Assembly (NCBI GenBank): GCA_021777635.1
Contig: JAJYDI010000041.1
Span: forward strand, 1-13,095
Reading direction: 5' to 3'
DNA from: Pseudomonadota bacterium
Lineage (GTDB): Bacteria; Pseudomonadota; Gammaproteobacteria; Xanthomonadales; Rhodanobacteraceae
DNA length: 13,095 bases
Part shown: piece by piece, positions 1 to 7,291 of the stretch
Layout of the letters: every line of letters begins with the position of its first letter
Position numbering within the stretch: position 1 is the first letter of the stretch
Position numbers and translations under genes: made by a program
The notes under the pieces: model-generated
Database searches by the model: none
Seen by the model: only the letters and a program-made list of their open reading frames with translations
Told to the model about the DNA's origin: nothing

Positions 1-299
1 GGCCAGCCCCGGTACCGCACGCCGCCGCGCCACGCCGCGCAGCGCCGCCGCGCGCGGCACTGGTCTGCGCGCGCCAGGTCGCCCCGCGCATGCCCGAACT
101 GGCCGCCGAGGAAGGGCTCGGCGGCACCGTGACGGCGCGCGCGGTGGTCGTGCACGGGCGCGTGCGCCGGGTGCGGATCGTTTCGGGGCCCGAGATGTTC
201 GACGACGCCGTGCGCACGGCCATGCTGCAGTATCGCTGCGCGGACCGCGGCGACCAGCCGATCACCGTGGTGCAGACGTTCCGCTTCAGCGTGCAGTGA
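1..299 (+). CDS. TonB-family energy transducer, C-terminal part (5' end outside window)
   Basis: The reading frame is open from the left edge to a TGA at 297-299, so only the C-terminal part of about 98 residues is present. The first in-window ATG (90) lies inside the conserved domain and is not a convincing start. The stretch beginning VAPRMPELAAEEGLGG, followed by TVTARAVVVHGRV, a VRTAMLQYRC helix segment and a final TVVQTFRFSV strand, has the layout of the TonB C-terminal domain. The preceding Pro/Ala/Arg-rich residues would be the end of the periplasm-spanning linker. TonB proteins sit in the inner membrane and pass ExbBD-derived energy to TonB-dependent receptors by binding their TonB box. 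The gene converges on just such a receptor 84 bp away, which suggests partnership but not a shared transcript. Family assignment is fairly sure; which receptors it serves is not known. Confidence 0.75.
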   Translation, partial: PAPVPHAAAPRRAAPPRAALVCARQVAPRMPELAAEEGLGGTVTARAVVVHGRVRRVRIVSGPEMFDDAVRTAMLQYRCADRGDQPITVVQTFRFSVQ

Positions 300-352
300 C
301 CCAGGCGACGCGCCCGCCGAATCCGGGCTGCCCTGCAGGCTGCGAGGTGGAA

Positions 353-370
353 CGGGCTGGGCGCAGCCCG
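353..370. terminator. Short GC hairpin between convergent tonB-like and receptor genes
   Basis: A perfect 6 bp inverted repeat, CGGGCT and AGCCCG, encloses a 6 nt loop in the 84 bp gap where two genes meet tail to tail. It could end transcription from either side. There is no clear T-run on either strand, so it is a weak candidate for an intrinsic terminator. Confidence 0.25.
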
Positions 371-383
371 GCCCTGGGGGCGC

Positions 384-2627
384 TCAGAGCCAGCTGTAGC
401 TGGCGTCGAGCCAGACTCCGCGCGGCGCCCCCGGGGCGACGAACTGCGCCGCCTGCCAGGTCGCCGGCTGGTTGCTGAACGCGCGATCCGGGCCGGTGAA
501 CGCGTTGCTGCCGAGCTGGCCGAAGTCGGTGTAGACGCGATTGAACACATTGTCCACCGACAGATCGACGCGCCAGTGGCGATCGACCCGGTAGCCGGCA
601 CCGGCGTTGACCACGGCGTACCCGGGTACGGTTCCGTTGGCGTCCCGGTTGTTCTCGTCGCCTTGCGCATAGCGCTGGCTGAAGGCCTCGATCTGGCCGC
701 GCAGCATCCAGCGCCTGGTCGGCCGGAACTGCGCGCTGAGCGTCGCGGTCCAGGCCGGGATGTTCGGCAGGCGGTCACCGGGCCGGACCTGGATGTTGCC
801 GCTGGCGTCCGCGGTCGAATTGTTCGGGCTTGGCTCGAGGAATCCCGAGGCATAGGTGGCCAGGGTGTGGCTCAACGACGCGCTCCACTGCCACTGCGCA
901 CTGCCGCCGAGCACGTCCAGCCGGGCGGTACGGAACAGCTCCTGCGCGATGTTGGTGAAATAGCCCTGGGTCATGTTGGCCAGGCTGACGAATTGCAGCG
1001 CGTCGTCGAGCTGGGTGTGGGTGTAGCTGAGCCGTACTCGCATGCCGCGCAGGCGCCACACCGCGCCAGCCTGGGCGGTATGGGCGATCACCGGCCGCAG
1101 GTTCGGGTCCGCGACGAGCACATTGGGCAAGGTGCACGGTGCCGCCGGGCTGGCGCAGGTCAGCTCGACGGGCATCGGAACGCGCATGCCCTGCGCGTAG
1201 CGCAGGTAGTAGGAAGCGCGGTGCGTGGGGTGCAGGTCGACTCCGACACTCGGATTGAAGCGCGTGTAGTGATGGCTGCCGCCGAGCGCGCCGCCGAGCC
1301 GGTCCTGCAGATCGATGCTGGCGTCGTCGAGGCGGCCGCCTGCGCTGAGGTCGGCCCAGCGCGTCGCCGACAAACGCTCGGTCAGGTACAGCGCCTGGTC
1401 GCTGCTGCGGTCGCCGAGATCGACCCGCGCCTGGTTGAACGGACCGATTCCCACCGTGGTGCGCGTCGCGCTCAGTGTGGCCGCTTGCTGCGCCTGCGTG
1501 AAACCGATGTCGGCGCGGTCGACGTCGATTCCCACGGTGGCCACGCTGCGCATGCCGTGCAGCACGGTGTCGTTGCGCGCGGCCAGCGTGAGGCCCCGCC
1601 CACGCTGGTGCAGGCTGTCGACGGCGTTGTTCGCCACCGGATCGGCCAGGGTCGGCACGGAGCCTGAGTAACTGCCGTTGAGGTTGCTGTTGAACCCGTT
1701 CTGGTCGCTGTTGCGCAGATACACGCGCGCCGTCAGCTGCCAGCGCGGCGAAAGCCGTTGGGTATCGCCGAGGTTGAAGAAATTCAGCTGGTTGTCGATG
1801 GTGTCGGGCGCCGTGTAGACAACGCGCGGGGTGTTCATCCAGGCGCGCGGAAGGGTCTGCGCTCCGGCCAGATGACTTTGCCCGAACGTATAGCTCAGAT
1901 CGAGATGATTGCCACGCGAATCGCGTTCGGCCTTCGCGAACAGGGTCCGGTTGCTGCTCGCGGTGTCGGGCGCGAAGCCGTCTTCGCGGGTGTTGCGCAC
2001 CGCGACGAAGGTGTTCCAGTCGCCCGCGACGCTGCCGAAGCGCGCGTGCTCGACCGTGCGTCCGTAACTGCCGACCTCGAAGCCGACCCTGCCGCCTGGA
2101 GCGGCACGCCCGTCCAGGGTGCGCAGCAGCACCGCGCCGCCGAGGGTATTCAGGCCGAACACCGGATCGGCGAACGGCACCAGCGCGATCGAGCGGATCG
2201 CGTTGGTCGGAACCAGATCCCAGTTGACGGTGTCGCCGAACGGCTCGTTGATGCGGACGCCGTCCTGCAGCACCGACAGCCCCTGCGGGGTGCCGAGCAG
2301 CGGCGACGCGGCGAAGCCGCCGAAACGCAGCGTCGGCTGCAAGTCGTTGCCCTGTTCGTGGGTCAGCGCGGCACCGGGAAGCTGCGCGGCCATCGCGTCC
2401 GGCAGCGGCGACTCCGGAGACGCGCGCAAGGTCTGCCCGGCAATGCGGTAGGAATGCCTGGGCGGTGTGCGAAACCCCGACACCGCTTCCGAGCTGACGG
2501 TCACCGTGGGAAGCTCCACGTCCGACGACGCGGCATGCACGTGGGTGGCCGCCAGTGCCACACAGACGGACAGCGCGCGCACTGTGCTGCGCAAACATCG
2601 GCCTCGGCCGGCTGTGCGGGCCTTCAC
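384..2627 (-). CDS. TonB-dependent outer-membrane receptor
   Basis: This is a 747-residue protein using the GTG at 2627, chosen because a GGGGGAGAG ribosome-binding sequence lies 6 nt upstream. An ATG at 2654 in the same frame would add 9 residues but has no such site. Residues 1-32 form a signal peptide (Arg-rich start, hydrophobic SVCVALAA, cleavage after HVHA). A TonB-box-like ELPTVTVS follows at about 38-45. The plug domain spans about 60-175, with PLPDAMAAQLPG, VLQDGVRINEPFGD and GLNTLGGAVLLRT. The rest, about 570 residues, is a typical beta-barrel with strands rich in aromatic and alternating residues, and it ends in SYSWL. Family members import iron complexes, vitamins or other scarce ligands across the outer membrane using TonB energy. 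The substrate cannot be told from sequence. Length is normal and there is no frameshift. It is transcribed away from the lipoprotein/barrel pair across a shared 430 bp spacer. Confidence 0.9.
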   Translation of the reverse strand: MKARTAGRGRCLRSTVRALSVCVALAATHVHAASSDVELPTVTVSSEAVSGFRTPPRHSYRIAGQTLRASPESPLPDAMAAQLPGAALTHEQGNDLQPTLRFGGFAASPLLGTPQGLSVLQDGVRINEPFGDTVNWDLVPTNAIRSIALVPFADPVFGLNTLGGAVLLRTLDGRAAPGGRVGFEVGSYGRTVEHARFGSVAGDWNTFVAVRNTREDGFAPDTASSNRTLFAKAERDSRGNHLDLSYTFGQSHLAGAQTLPRAWMNTPRVVYTAPDTIDNQLNFFNLGDTQRLSPRWQLTARVYLRNSDQNGFNSNLNGSYSGSVPTLADPVANNAVDSLHQRGRGLTLAARNDTVLHGMRSVATVGIDVDRADIGFTQAQQAATLSATRTTVGIGPFNQARVDLGDRSSDQALYLTERLSATRWADLSAGGRLDDASIDLQDRLGGALGGSHHYTRFNPSVGVDLHPTHRASYYLRYAQGMRVPMPVELTCASPAAPCTLPNVLVADPNLRPVIAHTAQAGAVWRLRGMRVRLSYTHTQLDDALQFVSLANMTQGYFTNIAQELFRTARLDVLGGSAQWQWSASLSHTLATYASGFLEPSPNNSTADASGNIQVRPGDRLPNIPAWTATLSAQFRPTRRWMLRGQIEAFSQRYAQGDENNRDANGTVPGYAVVNAGAGYRVDRHWRVDLSVDNVFNRVYTDFGQLGSNAFTGPDRAFSNQPATWQAAQFVAPGAPRGVWLDASYSWL

Positions 2628-2633
2628 GACTGT

Positions 2634-2642
2634 CTCTCCCCC
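2634..2642 (-). promoter_or_regulatory. Ribosome binding site that decides the receptor start
   Basis: On the minus strand the sequence GGGGGAGAG is followed by a 6 nt spacer and then the GTG at 2627. The upstream in-frame ATG at 2654 has no comparable purine-rich site at the right distance, so initiation at the GTG is preferred. This is inferred from spacing only. Confidence 0.5.
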
Positions 2643-2909
2643 GGTCATCGCCATGTGCTTCGCCGCGTCACCCCGGCCACGCGGCGCCGCGGTTGCCTGA
2701 ACGCGAAGATCCGGGTGCGATCGATGGCTGTGTCGCTCCTCGTCTTATAGGCGATGATTCTATCTTGAGGGGTGCCGCGTTGTGGTGATTGATCGTTGCA
2801 CACCGTTGCTGGCCATTGCGCCCAGGCGACAGAAGCGAACCGATCGATCTGGGCGACGGCACGGTCGCATTCGACCATCGCCGAAGCGCGTTCCATGGCA
2901 CGCACTTAG

Positions 2910-2934
2910 TATCGAATAACTTGCCAATTCGATA
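2910..2934. promoter_or_regulatory. Operator-like dyad TATCGAAT-N9-ATTCGATA
   Basis: Two perfectly inverted 8 bp arms, TATCGAAT and ATTCGATA, are separated by 9 nt. They sit in an AT-rich island within the GC-rich divergent spacer, about 120 bp before the lipoprotein start and 280 bp before the receptor start. Two half-sites with centres 17 bp apart suit binding by a dimeric regulator such as a helix-turn-helix protein. The regulator is unknown, and I do not recognise the motif as a Fur box. Confidence 0.4.
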
Positions 2935-3042
2935 AACTTCTACCCGGCTGCGACGGTCCGTCTGCGCGCATCCGCCAGATTCGGCGCCGCGGTTCGCACA
3001 GGCGACTCCGGCGCGAAACCCATCTCGACACACGCAACAGCA

Positions 3043-3048
3043 AGGGAG
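3043..3048 (+). promoter_or_regulatory. Ribosome binding site of the lipoprotein gene
   Basis: AGGGAG lies 9 nt before the ATG at 3058, within AAGGGAGAAG. It supports this start over the second ATG at 3061, since both give a good lipoprotein signal but the first has the closer-to-usual spacing. Confidence 0.5.
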
Positions 3049-3057
3049 AAGAACACG

Positions 3058-5376
3058 ATGATGAATCACCGGATGACGGCACTTGCCCTGGCGCTCGGCA
3101 GCGCAGTGCTGCTGGCGGGTTGCGGCGGCGGCGGTGGCGGCGGCGGCGTGACAGGCAGTGCCGGCGGCGGCACGACACCGCCGTCGAGCACGCTGGCCAT
3201 GAGCGTGACGCCGACCCTGGGCTACTTTTTCAGCGGCACCGTCAGCGTGACCGACGCCAGCGGCAACACCGTCGGCACCGGTACCGTGACCAACGGCGCA
3301 GTGCAGCTGCAAGTGCCGGCAAGCTACACCGGAAGCACCCTCATCGTCAAAGTCACCGGGGGCACCTACTGGGACGAAGCACTGGGCCGGCAAGTCACCC
3401 AGACCCAGCCGCTGTACGCGCTGATTCCGTCGTTCAGCTCGGCCTCGAACACCGTTGCGGTGAATCCGCTGACCAACGCCGCGGCGGCCCTGCTGCTGCA
3501 GTCCAACGGCACCTTGCCGGCCAGCACCAGTTCCAGCGCGGTGGTGCAGGCCAACAGCACCGTGGCCGCGCTGTTCGGCCTGTCTGGAATCGACCTCGTC
3601 AGTACCGTGCCGACCCCGATCAAATCGGCCACCGACACTCTCAGCGGCACGTCACCATCCGACCTGGTCGAAGCCAAGCTCGCTGCGCTTGCCCTGCTGG
3701 CAAAGAACGACCAAACCAGCGCAGACGGTGAGGCCGTCAGCCTGGCGCAAATCCTGGCCGGCTCGGTCAGCAATTCCAGCTCGATCGTTTCCAGCGCAGC
3801 GCTGGGCGGTTTCGCCACCAGCCTGAACGCGGTCACCAGCGCCGCGGTGGCGAACCTCGCCGGAGGCGACCCGGCCGTCGAGGACGGCCTGGACAGCAGC
3901 GCCTATCAGGCCGTCTCGGGCGCCTTGCCGCCGGCCATGCAGTCCGCCATCACCAGCGGCAGCGCGTCGCCGCTGCTCAGCGAAGTGGGCGCGGCGAAGG
4001 CCTTCTTCTCGGCATTGCGTACCGGGGTTCTGCCCTATGCCAACCCGATGGCTGGCACGGGCGTGCTCAACGTGCGGCTGCCGGAACTCGGCAGCGAGCT
4101 GGCACCGCTCGGCCAGGGCCTCAACGGCGTGCACGAGCTCGCCGACATGGTCAACCTGGTTCTCGACCAGGTGACCGGCGCGACGCCAAACCTGCCTTGC
4201 TACTACTACGGCGGCAACACCGTCGGCGCCGTCGCCGGTCAGCTCACCTGTTATCTGCCCAACAGCAACACAGAAACGCTGACGCTGTACACGAGCCCGT
4301 TCCTCTCGACAGGCAGCAGCACGTGGACCTGGAAACTGTCGACCGGGCTCACGGGCACGCTGACGCTGAACCAAACGACGGCGAACGGCAATCCGGCGCT
4401 GGAAATCATTGCCAACGGGCAGCTCGACCCATCGACCGCGCAGGGCAGCTACACCCAGATCGGCGTTGGCAACACCGCCATCAACAGCTGCCAGCAACCG
4501 ATGCAGGCGCTGGACCTGGTCGTGCCGACGGTTCCTACAGGGGCTCCGACATGGTCGGCCCTGGTGCAAGGCAACATCGCCGACATGGTCGCCGACACCA
4601 CCAGCGGGCGCAAGTCGTGCGCCGGCTACAGCCCTGACCTGGCGTTGTATTTCGGCGGCAGCGGCAAGAATGCGATGGGCGCGATCACGGTCAACCACGT
4701 CGACCCGACACAGGATTCGCTTGAAGTTGCAGCAAGTCTGCAGACCCTCGACTACACGCTGCAGGGTTCGCTGCAGATCCCGCAGCAGCTGACCAGCGGA
4801 AGCGCCGGTACGGTGTCGCCGACTGGCAACCCCGTCGTGCTCGACGGCAGCGTCAGCACCGGCGGCCTGCAGTACGTCAGCGCATCGAACACGCTGGTGG
4901 CCGAGAGCGGATCGAGCGTCACTCCGTACACGCTGCTTGACGGGGAACTCAAGGCCAGTGCGAACCTGGGCAGCGGCGTCACGGCCTACAACCCATCTTC
5001 CCCGGCCAGCGCGGTCAACAACCTCAGCACCGCGGTTTCGTTCACCGGCCAGGTATTCGATAGTGCGACTGACCCGGGCCTGAAGCTGGTGCTGACCTGG
5101 GGCCGTAGCTGGAACGCGGCGGTGGGCAATTACGCCGACTCGCTGCAACTCAACTACGACGACCTCGCCGACAATCTGAGCGTGTCGGCGAGTGCCTCGG
5201 CCAACGAGCCGAACCCGCAGGTGACCCAGGTGCAGCTGACGGGCGGTAACGGCATCACCGCCACCTGGATGCCCGGGCAGGCCAGCACCGCGGTGGAGGA
5301 CGGCGCCGACCGGGTCGGCACCCTGAACGGAGGTCGCGTCAGCTACGTCGACGGCAGCTACCAGTCGGTGTACTGA
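3058..5376 (+). CDS. Large Gly-linker lipoprotein, unknown function
   Basis: This 772-residue protein starts at the first ATG after an AGGGAG ribosome binding site. Residues 1-21 form a lipoprotein signal peptide ending in the lipobox LLAGC, so Cys22 would be acylated. It is followed at once by eight glycines (23-30), a flexible tether common in outer-membrane or surface lipoproteins. Residues about 38-150 resemble the carboxypeptidase-regulatory-like repeats seen in other bacterial lipoproteins: a TVSVTDASGNTVGTG turn, then GGTYWDEALGR and VAVNPLTNAAA. The remainder is rich in Ser, Thr, Gly and Asn with little charge, as in extracellular beta-rich proteins. Four cysteines (381, 398, 478, 521) could form two disulfides in oxidising surroundings. 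The next gene, an outer-membrane barrel, starts 4 nt after the stop, so the two are probably co-translated. I do not recognise the family and assign no function. It could be a surface-exposed binding protein, which is inference. Confidence 0.75.
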   Translation: MMNHRMTALALALGSAVLLAGCGGGGGGGGVTGSAGGGTTPPSSTLAMSVTPTLGYFFSGTVSVTDASGNTVGTGTVTNGAVQLQVPASYTGSTLIVKVTGGTYWDEALGRQVTQTQPLYALIPSFSSASNTVAVNPLTNAAAALLLQSNGTLPASTSSSAVVQANSTVAALFGLSGIDLVSTVPTPIKSATDTLSGTSPSDLVEAKLAALALLAKNDQTSADGEAVSLAQILAGSVSNSSSIVSSAALGGFATSLNAVTSAAVANLAGGDPAVEDGLDSSAYQAVSGALPPAMQSAITSGSASPLLSEVGAAKAFFSALRTGVLPYANPMAGTGVLNVRLPELGSELAPLGQGLNGVHELADMVNLVLDQVTGATPNLPCYYYGGNTVGAVAGQLTCYLPNSNTETLTLYTSPFLSTGSSTWTWKLSTGLTGTLTLNQTTANGNPALEIIANGQLDPSTAQGSYTQIGVGNTAINSCQQPMQALDLVVPTVPTGAPTWSALVQGNIADMVADTTSGRKSCAGYSPDLALYFGGSGKNAMGAITVNHVDPTQDSLEVAASLQTLDYTLQGSLQIPQQLTSGSAGTVSPTGNPVVLDGSVSTGGLQYVSASNTLVAESGSSVTPYTLLDGELKASANLGSGVTAYNPSSPASAVNNLSTAVSFTGQVFDSATDPGLKLVLTWGRSWNAAVGNYADSLQLNYDDLADNLSVSASASANEPNPQVTQVQLTGGNGITATWMPGQASTAVEDGADRVGTLNGGRVSYVDGSYQSVY
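3124..3147 (+). repeat. GGC triplet tract encoding Gly8
   Basis: Seven GGC codons and one GGT follow the lipidated cysteine codon directly. As a triplet tract it could vary in length by slippage without breaking the frame, changing only the length of the tether. Confidence 0.7.
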
Positions 5377-5380
5377 ACTC

Positions 5381-6538
5381 GTGTCGCGCCGCATCGCCAG
5401 CGTCTTGCTGTGCTGCGCGGCGGTTGCGGGGTCGTCGGCCTGGGGCAACAGCCTGCTGCAGGTCTTCGACCCCGCTGCCGTGCCTGAGGCGCCCGGCGCC
5501 CTGGTGCTGCACGCCGGCGCCTTCGCCGCCGACGACATGGTGCCGCTGCGCCAGGTTGCCTCGAGCAACTGGCCCACCGACTACCGCACCCGCGCCGGCG
5601 CCGACCTGGCGCTGGCCGCCGCTCGCGTCGATCTCGGCGCCGTCAACCACGGCGTCGAGGTCGGCGTGTTCTATCGACAGGACTGGCTCGGAATCGCCAA
5701 CCGCGACACCGTTGACGCCTACGTGCTGAACCAGCACGACCAGCTCGCATCACAGAACCGCAACTACCTGCTCGACTACCAACTGCGCGGCTTCACCGCG
5801 CACGGCGTGCGCATCGGCTACGCGCACGCACTCACGCTGGCCGGAGGCGGCTTGCGCCTGGGCGCATCGCTGTCGCTGCTGCGCGCCAGCCGACTGCTCG
5901 ACGACACGGTGCAAGGCACCTTGTCCACCGCCGGCGGCGGTGGCAGCCTGAACGGGCTGCGCACACGCTGGGACAGCGCCGCACAACCGGTGGCCACCAG
6001 CAGCAGCTTCAACGCGTTCATCCCGCCCGCCGTGCAAGGCGTGCCCAGCGGGCAGGGCTGGGGCATCGACCTCGGTGCCGACTGGCGCCGCGGCCGCTAT
6101 GCCGTGCGCTTCGCCGCAGACGACCTCGGCGCACGCATCCATTGGTCCAGCATGCCGCTGATCGTGCAGGACGTCGCCGGCCTGAGCGTGCCGTATACCA
6201 ACCCCGGTTCGAACCCTGCGATCAGCGGTGTCAACGGCTACCGTTCGTACACACTGCGTCTGACCCCGATGTACCACGTCGCCGCCAGCGTCGCGCTGGC
6301 GCGCTGCACCGTCGTTGCCAGCGCCGACGCGCAAGCCGGCTACCTGCTGCCGCAGTTCGCGCTGCGCAGCCACCTCGGCTCCGGCTGGGATGGCGAAGTG
6401 AGCTATGAGACACGCTTCGGCTCGGTCGGCGTGGCATTGCGCCACGGCCGGTTTTCTCTCGCGCTGCGCTCCGACAGCACCGCACTGTCTGGAAGCCGCG
6501 CGCTCGGCCTGGGAGTCGACTGGAACGCAGCCTTCTAG
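5381..6538 (+). CDS. Predicted outer-membrane beta-barrel protein
   Basis: This 385-residue protein starts with GTG only 4 nt after the lipoprotein stop and has no clear ribosome binding site of its own, which points to translational coupling. Residues 1-22 are a signal peptide (MSRRIASVLLCCAAVAGSSAWG, with cleavage near Ala20-Gly22). The mature part alternates short amphipathic strands with turns throughout, for example GADLALAAARVDLGAV, GVEVGVFYRQDWLGI, GVRIGYAHALTLAGGGLRLGASLSLL and YAVRFAADDLGARIHWS. It ends in LGLGVDWNAAF, and a C-terminal Phe preceded by alternating hydrophobic residues is the usual recognition signal for BAM-assembled barrels. Size and strand pattern suit a barrel of roughly 14-16 strands, though I did not count them rigorously. 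The family and the transported substrate are unknown. Its close linkage to the lipoprotein suggests they work together at the outer membrane. Confidence 0.7.
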   Translation: MSRRIASVLLCCAAVAGSSAWGNSLLQVFDPAAVPEAPGALVLHAGAFAADDMVPLRQVASSNWPTDYRTRAGADLALAAARVDLGAVNHGVEVGVFYRQDWLGIANRDTVDAYVLNQHDQLASQNRNYLLDYQLRGFTAHGVRIGYAHALTLAGGGLRLGASLSLLRASRLLDDTVQGTLSTAGGGGSLNGLRTRWDSAAQPVATSSSFNAFIPPAVQGVPSGQGWGIDLGADWRRGRYAVRFAADDLGARIHWSSMPLIVQDVAGLSVPYTNPGSNPAISGVNGYRSYTLRLTPMYHVAASVALARCTVVASADAQAGYLLPQFALRSHLGSGWDGEVSYETRFGSVGVALRHGRFSLALRSDSTALSGSRALGLGVDWNAAF

Positions 6539-6572
6539 CGAGGATCTGGCGGACAGAGGGACACCTCGCTTT
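6537..6572 (+). terminator. Possible terminator after the barrel gene
   Basis: AGCGAGG (6537-6543, overlapping the TAG stop) pairs perfectly with CCTCGCT (6564-6570) across a 20 nt loop and is followed by TT. The T-run is short and the loop is long, so this is a weak candidate, but its position fits the end of the lipoprotein/barrel transcript. Confidence 0.3.
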
Positions 6573-6691
6573 ATCGACTCCTGCCTGACGACGTCGAGGC
6601 GCCGTGAGACCAGCGTGTTGTCAAAGGTGCTGGCCCCGGCGTTGGCCACCAGATCATCATCGGTTCGGTACTGAACCTCGCTCGTGCGCAT
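6545..6691 (-). other. Protein-like minus-strand stretch, possible gene remnant
   Basis: From an ATG at 6691 on the minus strand, about 48 codons read as ordinary-looking protein (for example DDDLVANAGASTFDN and SRRLDVVRQESIKRG). They have mixed acidic, polar and hydrophobic residues and about three quarters of codons ending in G or C. Shadow frames in this window are instead dominated by Arg, Ala, Pro and Gly. No ribosome binding site is visible. The frame then runs without a stop into the antisense of the barrel gene, so its natural end has been lost or it was never a gene. I do not recognise it. It may be a fragment of a displaced gene. Confidence 0.25.
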
Positions 6692-6741
6692 CACTGCGGG
6701 TAGACTTCGGGACTGGTTCGTCTGCCGCCTCCTTGGCTGCA

Positions 6742-7248
6742 ATGCGCATGTCCCACGTCTGCCGCAGCTTCGCCATCCACGCATTTCCCTTGCGCGCTGC
6801 GGGCATGATGCTCGCGCTGCTCGCAGTTCAAGGCGCCGCCCCCGAAAGCCACGCCGCATCGCTGGCCGATGCCCCTTCGATGACCATCGAAGCGGGACAA
6901 AGCTGGCAAGGGAGCTATGTCTGCAACCGCACCCGGACCCCGCTGCGGTTGACCATCGCATTCGTCAACCCGTCACCGTCGCCCACCCGCTCGGGGCCCG
7001 CGATCGGCGTGCGCGCAACATTCGCGTTCGGGGATCCGCGCGATGCAAGGCACAGCGGCGAGTATCTCGTCGAAGGCGCGTACTTCGTCGGCGCCCAGGA
7101 CTTGCAGTTGCAGCCGCTGCGCTGGCTCGTCCATCCGCCCGGCTATGTCATGGTCGGGCTTCACGGGCACTTCACAGACCGCGGGCGTCGCTACGCCGGG
7201 CGCATCGATTCTCGGGCATGCGAGGACTTCAACCTCGCCTCACGTTGA
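6742..7248 (+). CDS. Small exported protein resembling a caspase-associated C-terminal domain
   Basis: This 168-residue protein is placed at the ATG at 6742; ATGs at 6748 and 6805 are alternatives and none has a clear ribosome binding site. Residues 1-38 are signal-peptide-like (Arg residues, hydrophobic GMMLALLAVQGAA, cleavage after SHA). The mature part is about 130 residues and beta-rich: AGQSWQGSYVCN at 51-62, RATFAFG at 91-97, GEYLVEGAY at 106-114, LRWLVHPPGYVMVGLHGHF at 126-144, and a closing GRIDSRACEDFNL. Cys61 and Cys160 are well placed to form a disulfide between first and last strands. This W-G-Y-C, then RW-PPGYVMVGL, then C-F order matches, from memory, a domain that follows the peptidase domain in some bacterial caspase-family proteins. 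A caspase gene whose C-terminus lacks that domain lies about 4 kb away on the other strand. The domain link is moderately sure; the function is unknown. Confidence 0.6.
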   Translation: MRMSHVCRSFAIHAFPLRAAGMMLALLAVQGAAPESHAASLADAPSMTIEAGQSWQGSYVCNRTRTPLRLTIAFVNPSPSPTRSGPAIGVRATFAFGDPRDARHSGEYLVEGAYFVGAQDLQLQPLRWLVHPPGYVMVGLHGHFTDRGRRYAGRIDSRACEDFNLASR

Positions 7249-7267
7249 GCGCCCCCAGGACCGGGTT

Positions 7268-7291
7268 GCGCTCAGATTGCCACTGAGGCGC
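7268..7291. terminator. Hairpin between convergent genes
   Basis: GCGCTCAG (7268-7275) pairs with CTGAGGCGC (7283-7291) across a 7 nt loop, with one bulged G. It covers the stop codon of the minus-strand small gene and sits just after the plus-strand gene ending at 7248. It could stop transcription arriving from either side. There is no T-run. Confidence 0.3.

Larger units (their letters stand above)
2628..3057. other. Divergent intergenic region, receptor / lipoprotein
   Basis: This stretch of about 430 bp separates two genes transcribed away from each other, so it must hold promoters for both. Its AT content is higher than the flanking coding DNA around 2740-2765 and 2905-2940. On the minus strand a TATAAG (2744-2749) could be a -10 box for the receptor, but no good -35 box stands at the right distance. 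A 25 bp dyad lies at 2910-2934. I see no convincing small gene: the minus-strand frame that spans about 2655-2905 runs straight into the receptor start region and has no ribosome binding site. Confidence 0.5.

Noticed and set aside
576..1667. Plus-strand open frame of about 360 codons antisense to the receptor
   Set aside because: It lies wholly inside the receptor coding sequence, with shadow-type composition and no start signals.
775..2598. Long open frame (over 600 codons) on the minus strand inside the receptor gene, offset by one frame
   Set aside because: Its product is dominated by Arg, Ala, Gly and Gln with no domain. The overlapping frame has a signal peptide, plug and barrel. GC-rich DNA lacks stop codons in shadow frames.
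2750..2772. Possible Fur box upstream of the receptor (GATAGAATCATCG on the minus strand)
   Set aside because: The match to the 19 bp Fur consensus is only partial and not palindromic, so iron control cannot be claimed from it.
2655..2905. Possible small minus-strand gene in the divergent spacer
   Set aside because: There is no ribosome binding site, no recognisable motif, and the frame ends only after passing into the receptor start region. The AT-rich promoter-like composition and the nearby dyad fit regulatory DNA better.
3652..5577. Long minus-strand open frame antisense to the lipoprotein gene
   Set aside because: The composition is that of an antisense shadow (Arg, Val, Ala, Gly, His, Gln). 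It has no ribosome binding site and no recognisable motif, while the plus strand has a clear lipoprotein with matching start signals.
6604..6741. Upstream extension of the small exported protein to the GTG at 6604
   Set aside because: The extra 46 residues are Arg/Pro/Cys-rich and would bury the signal peptide in the interior. The start at 6742 gives a normal export signal.
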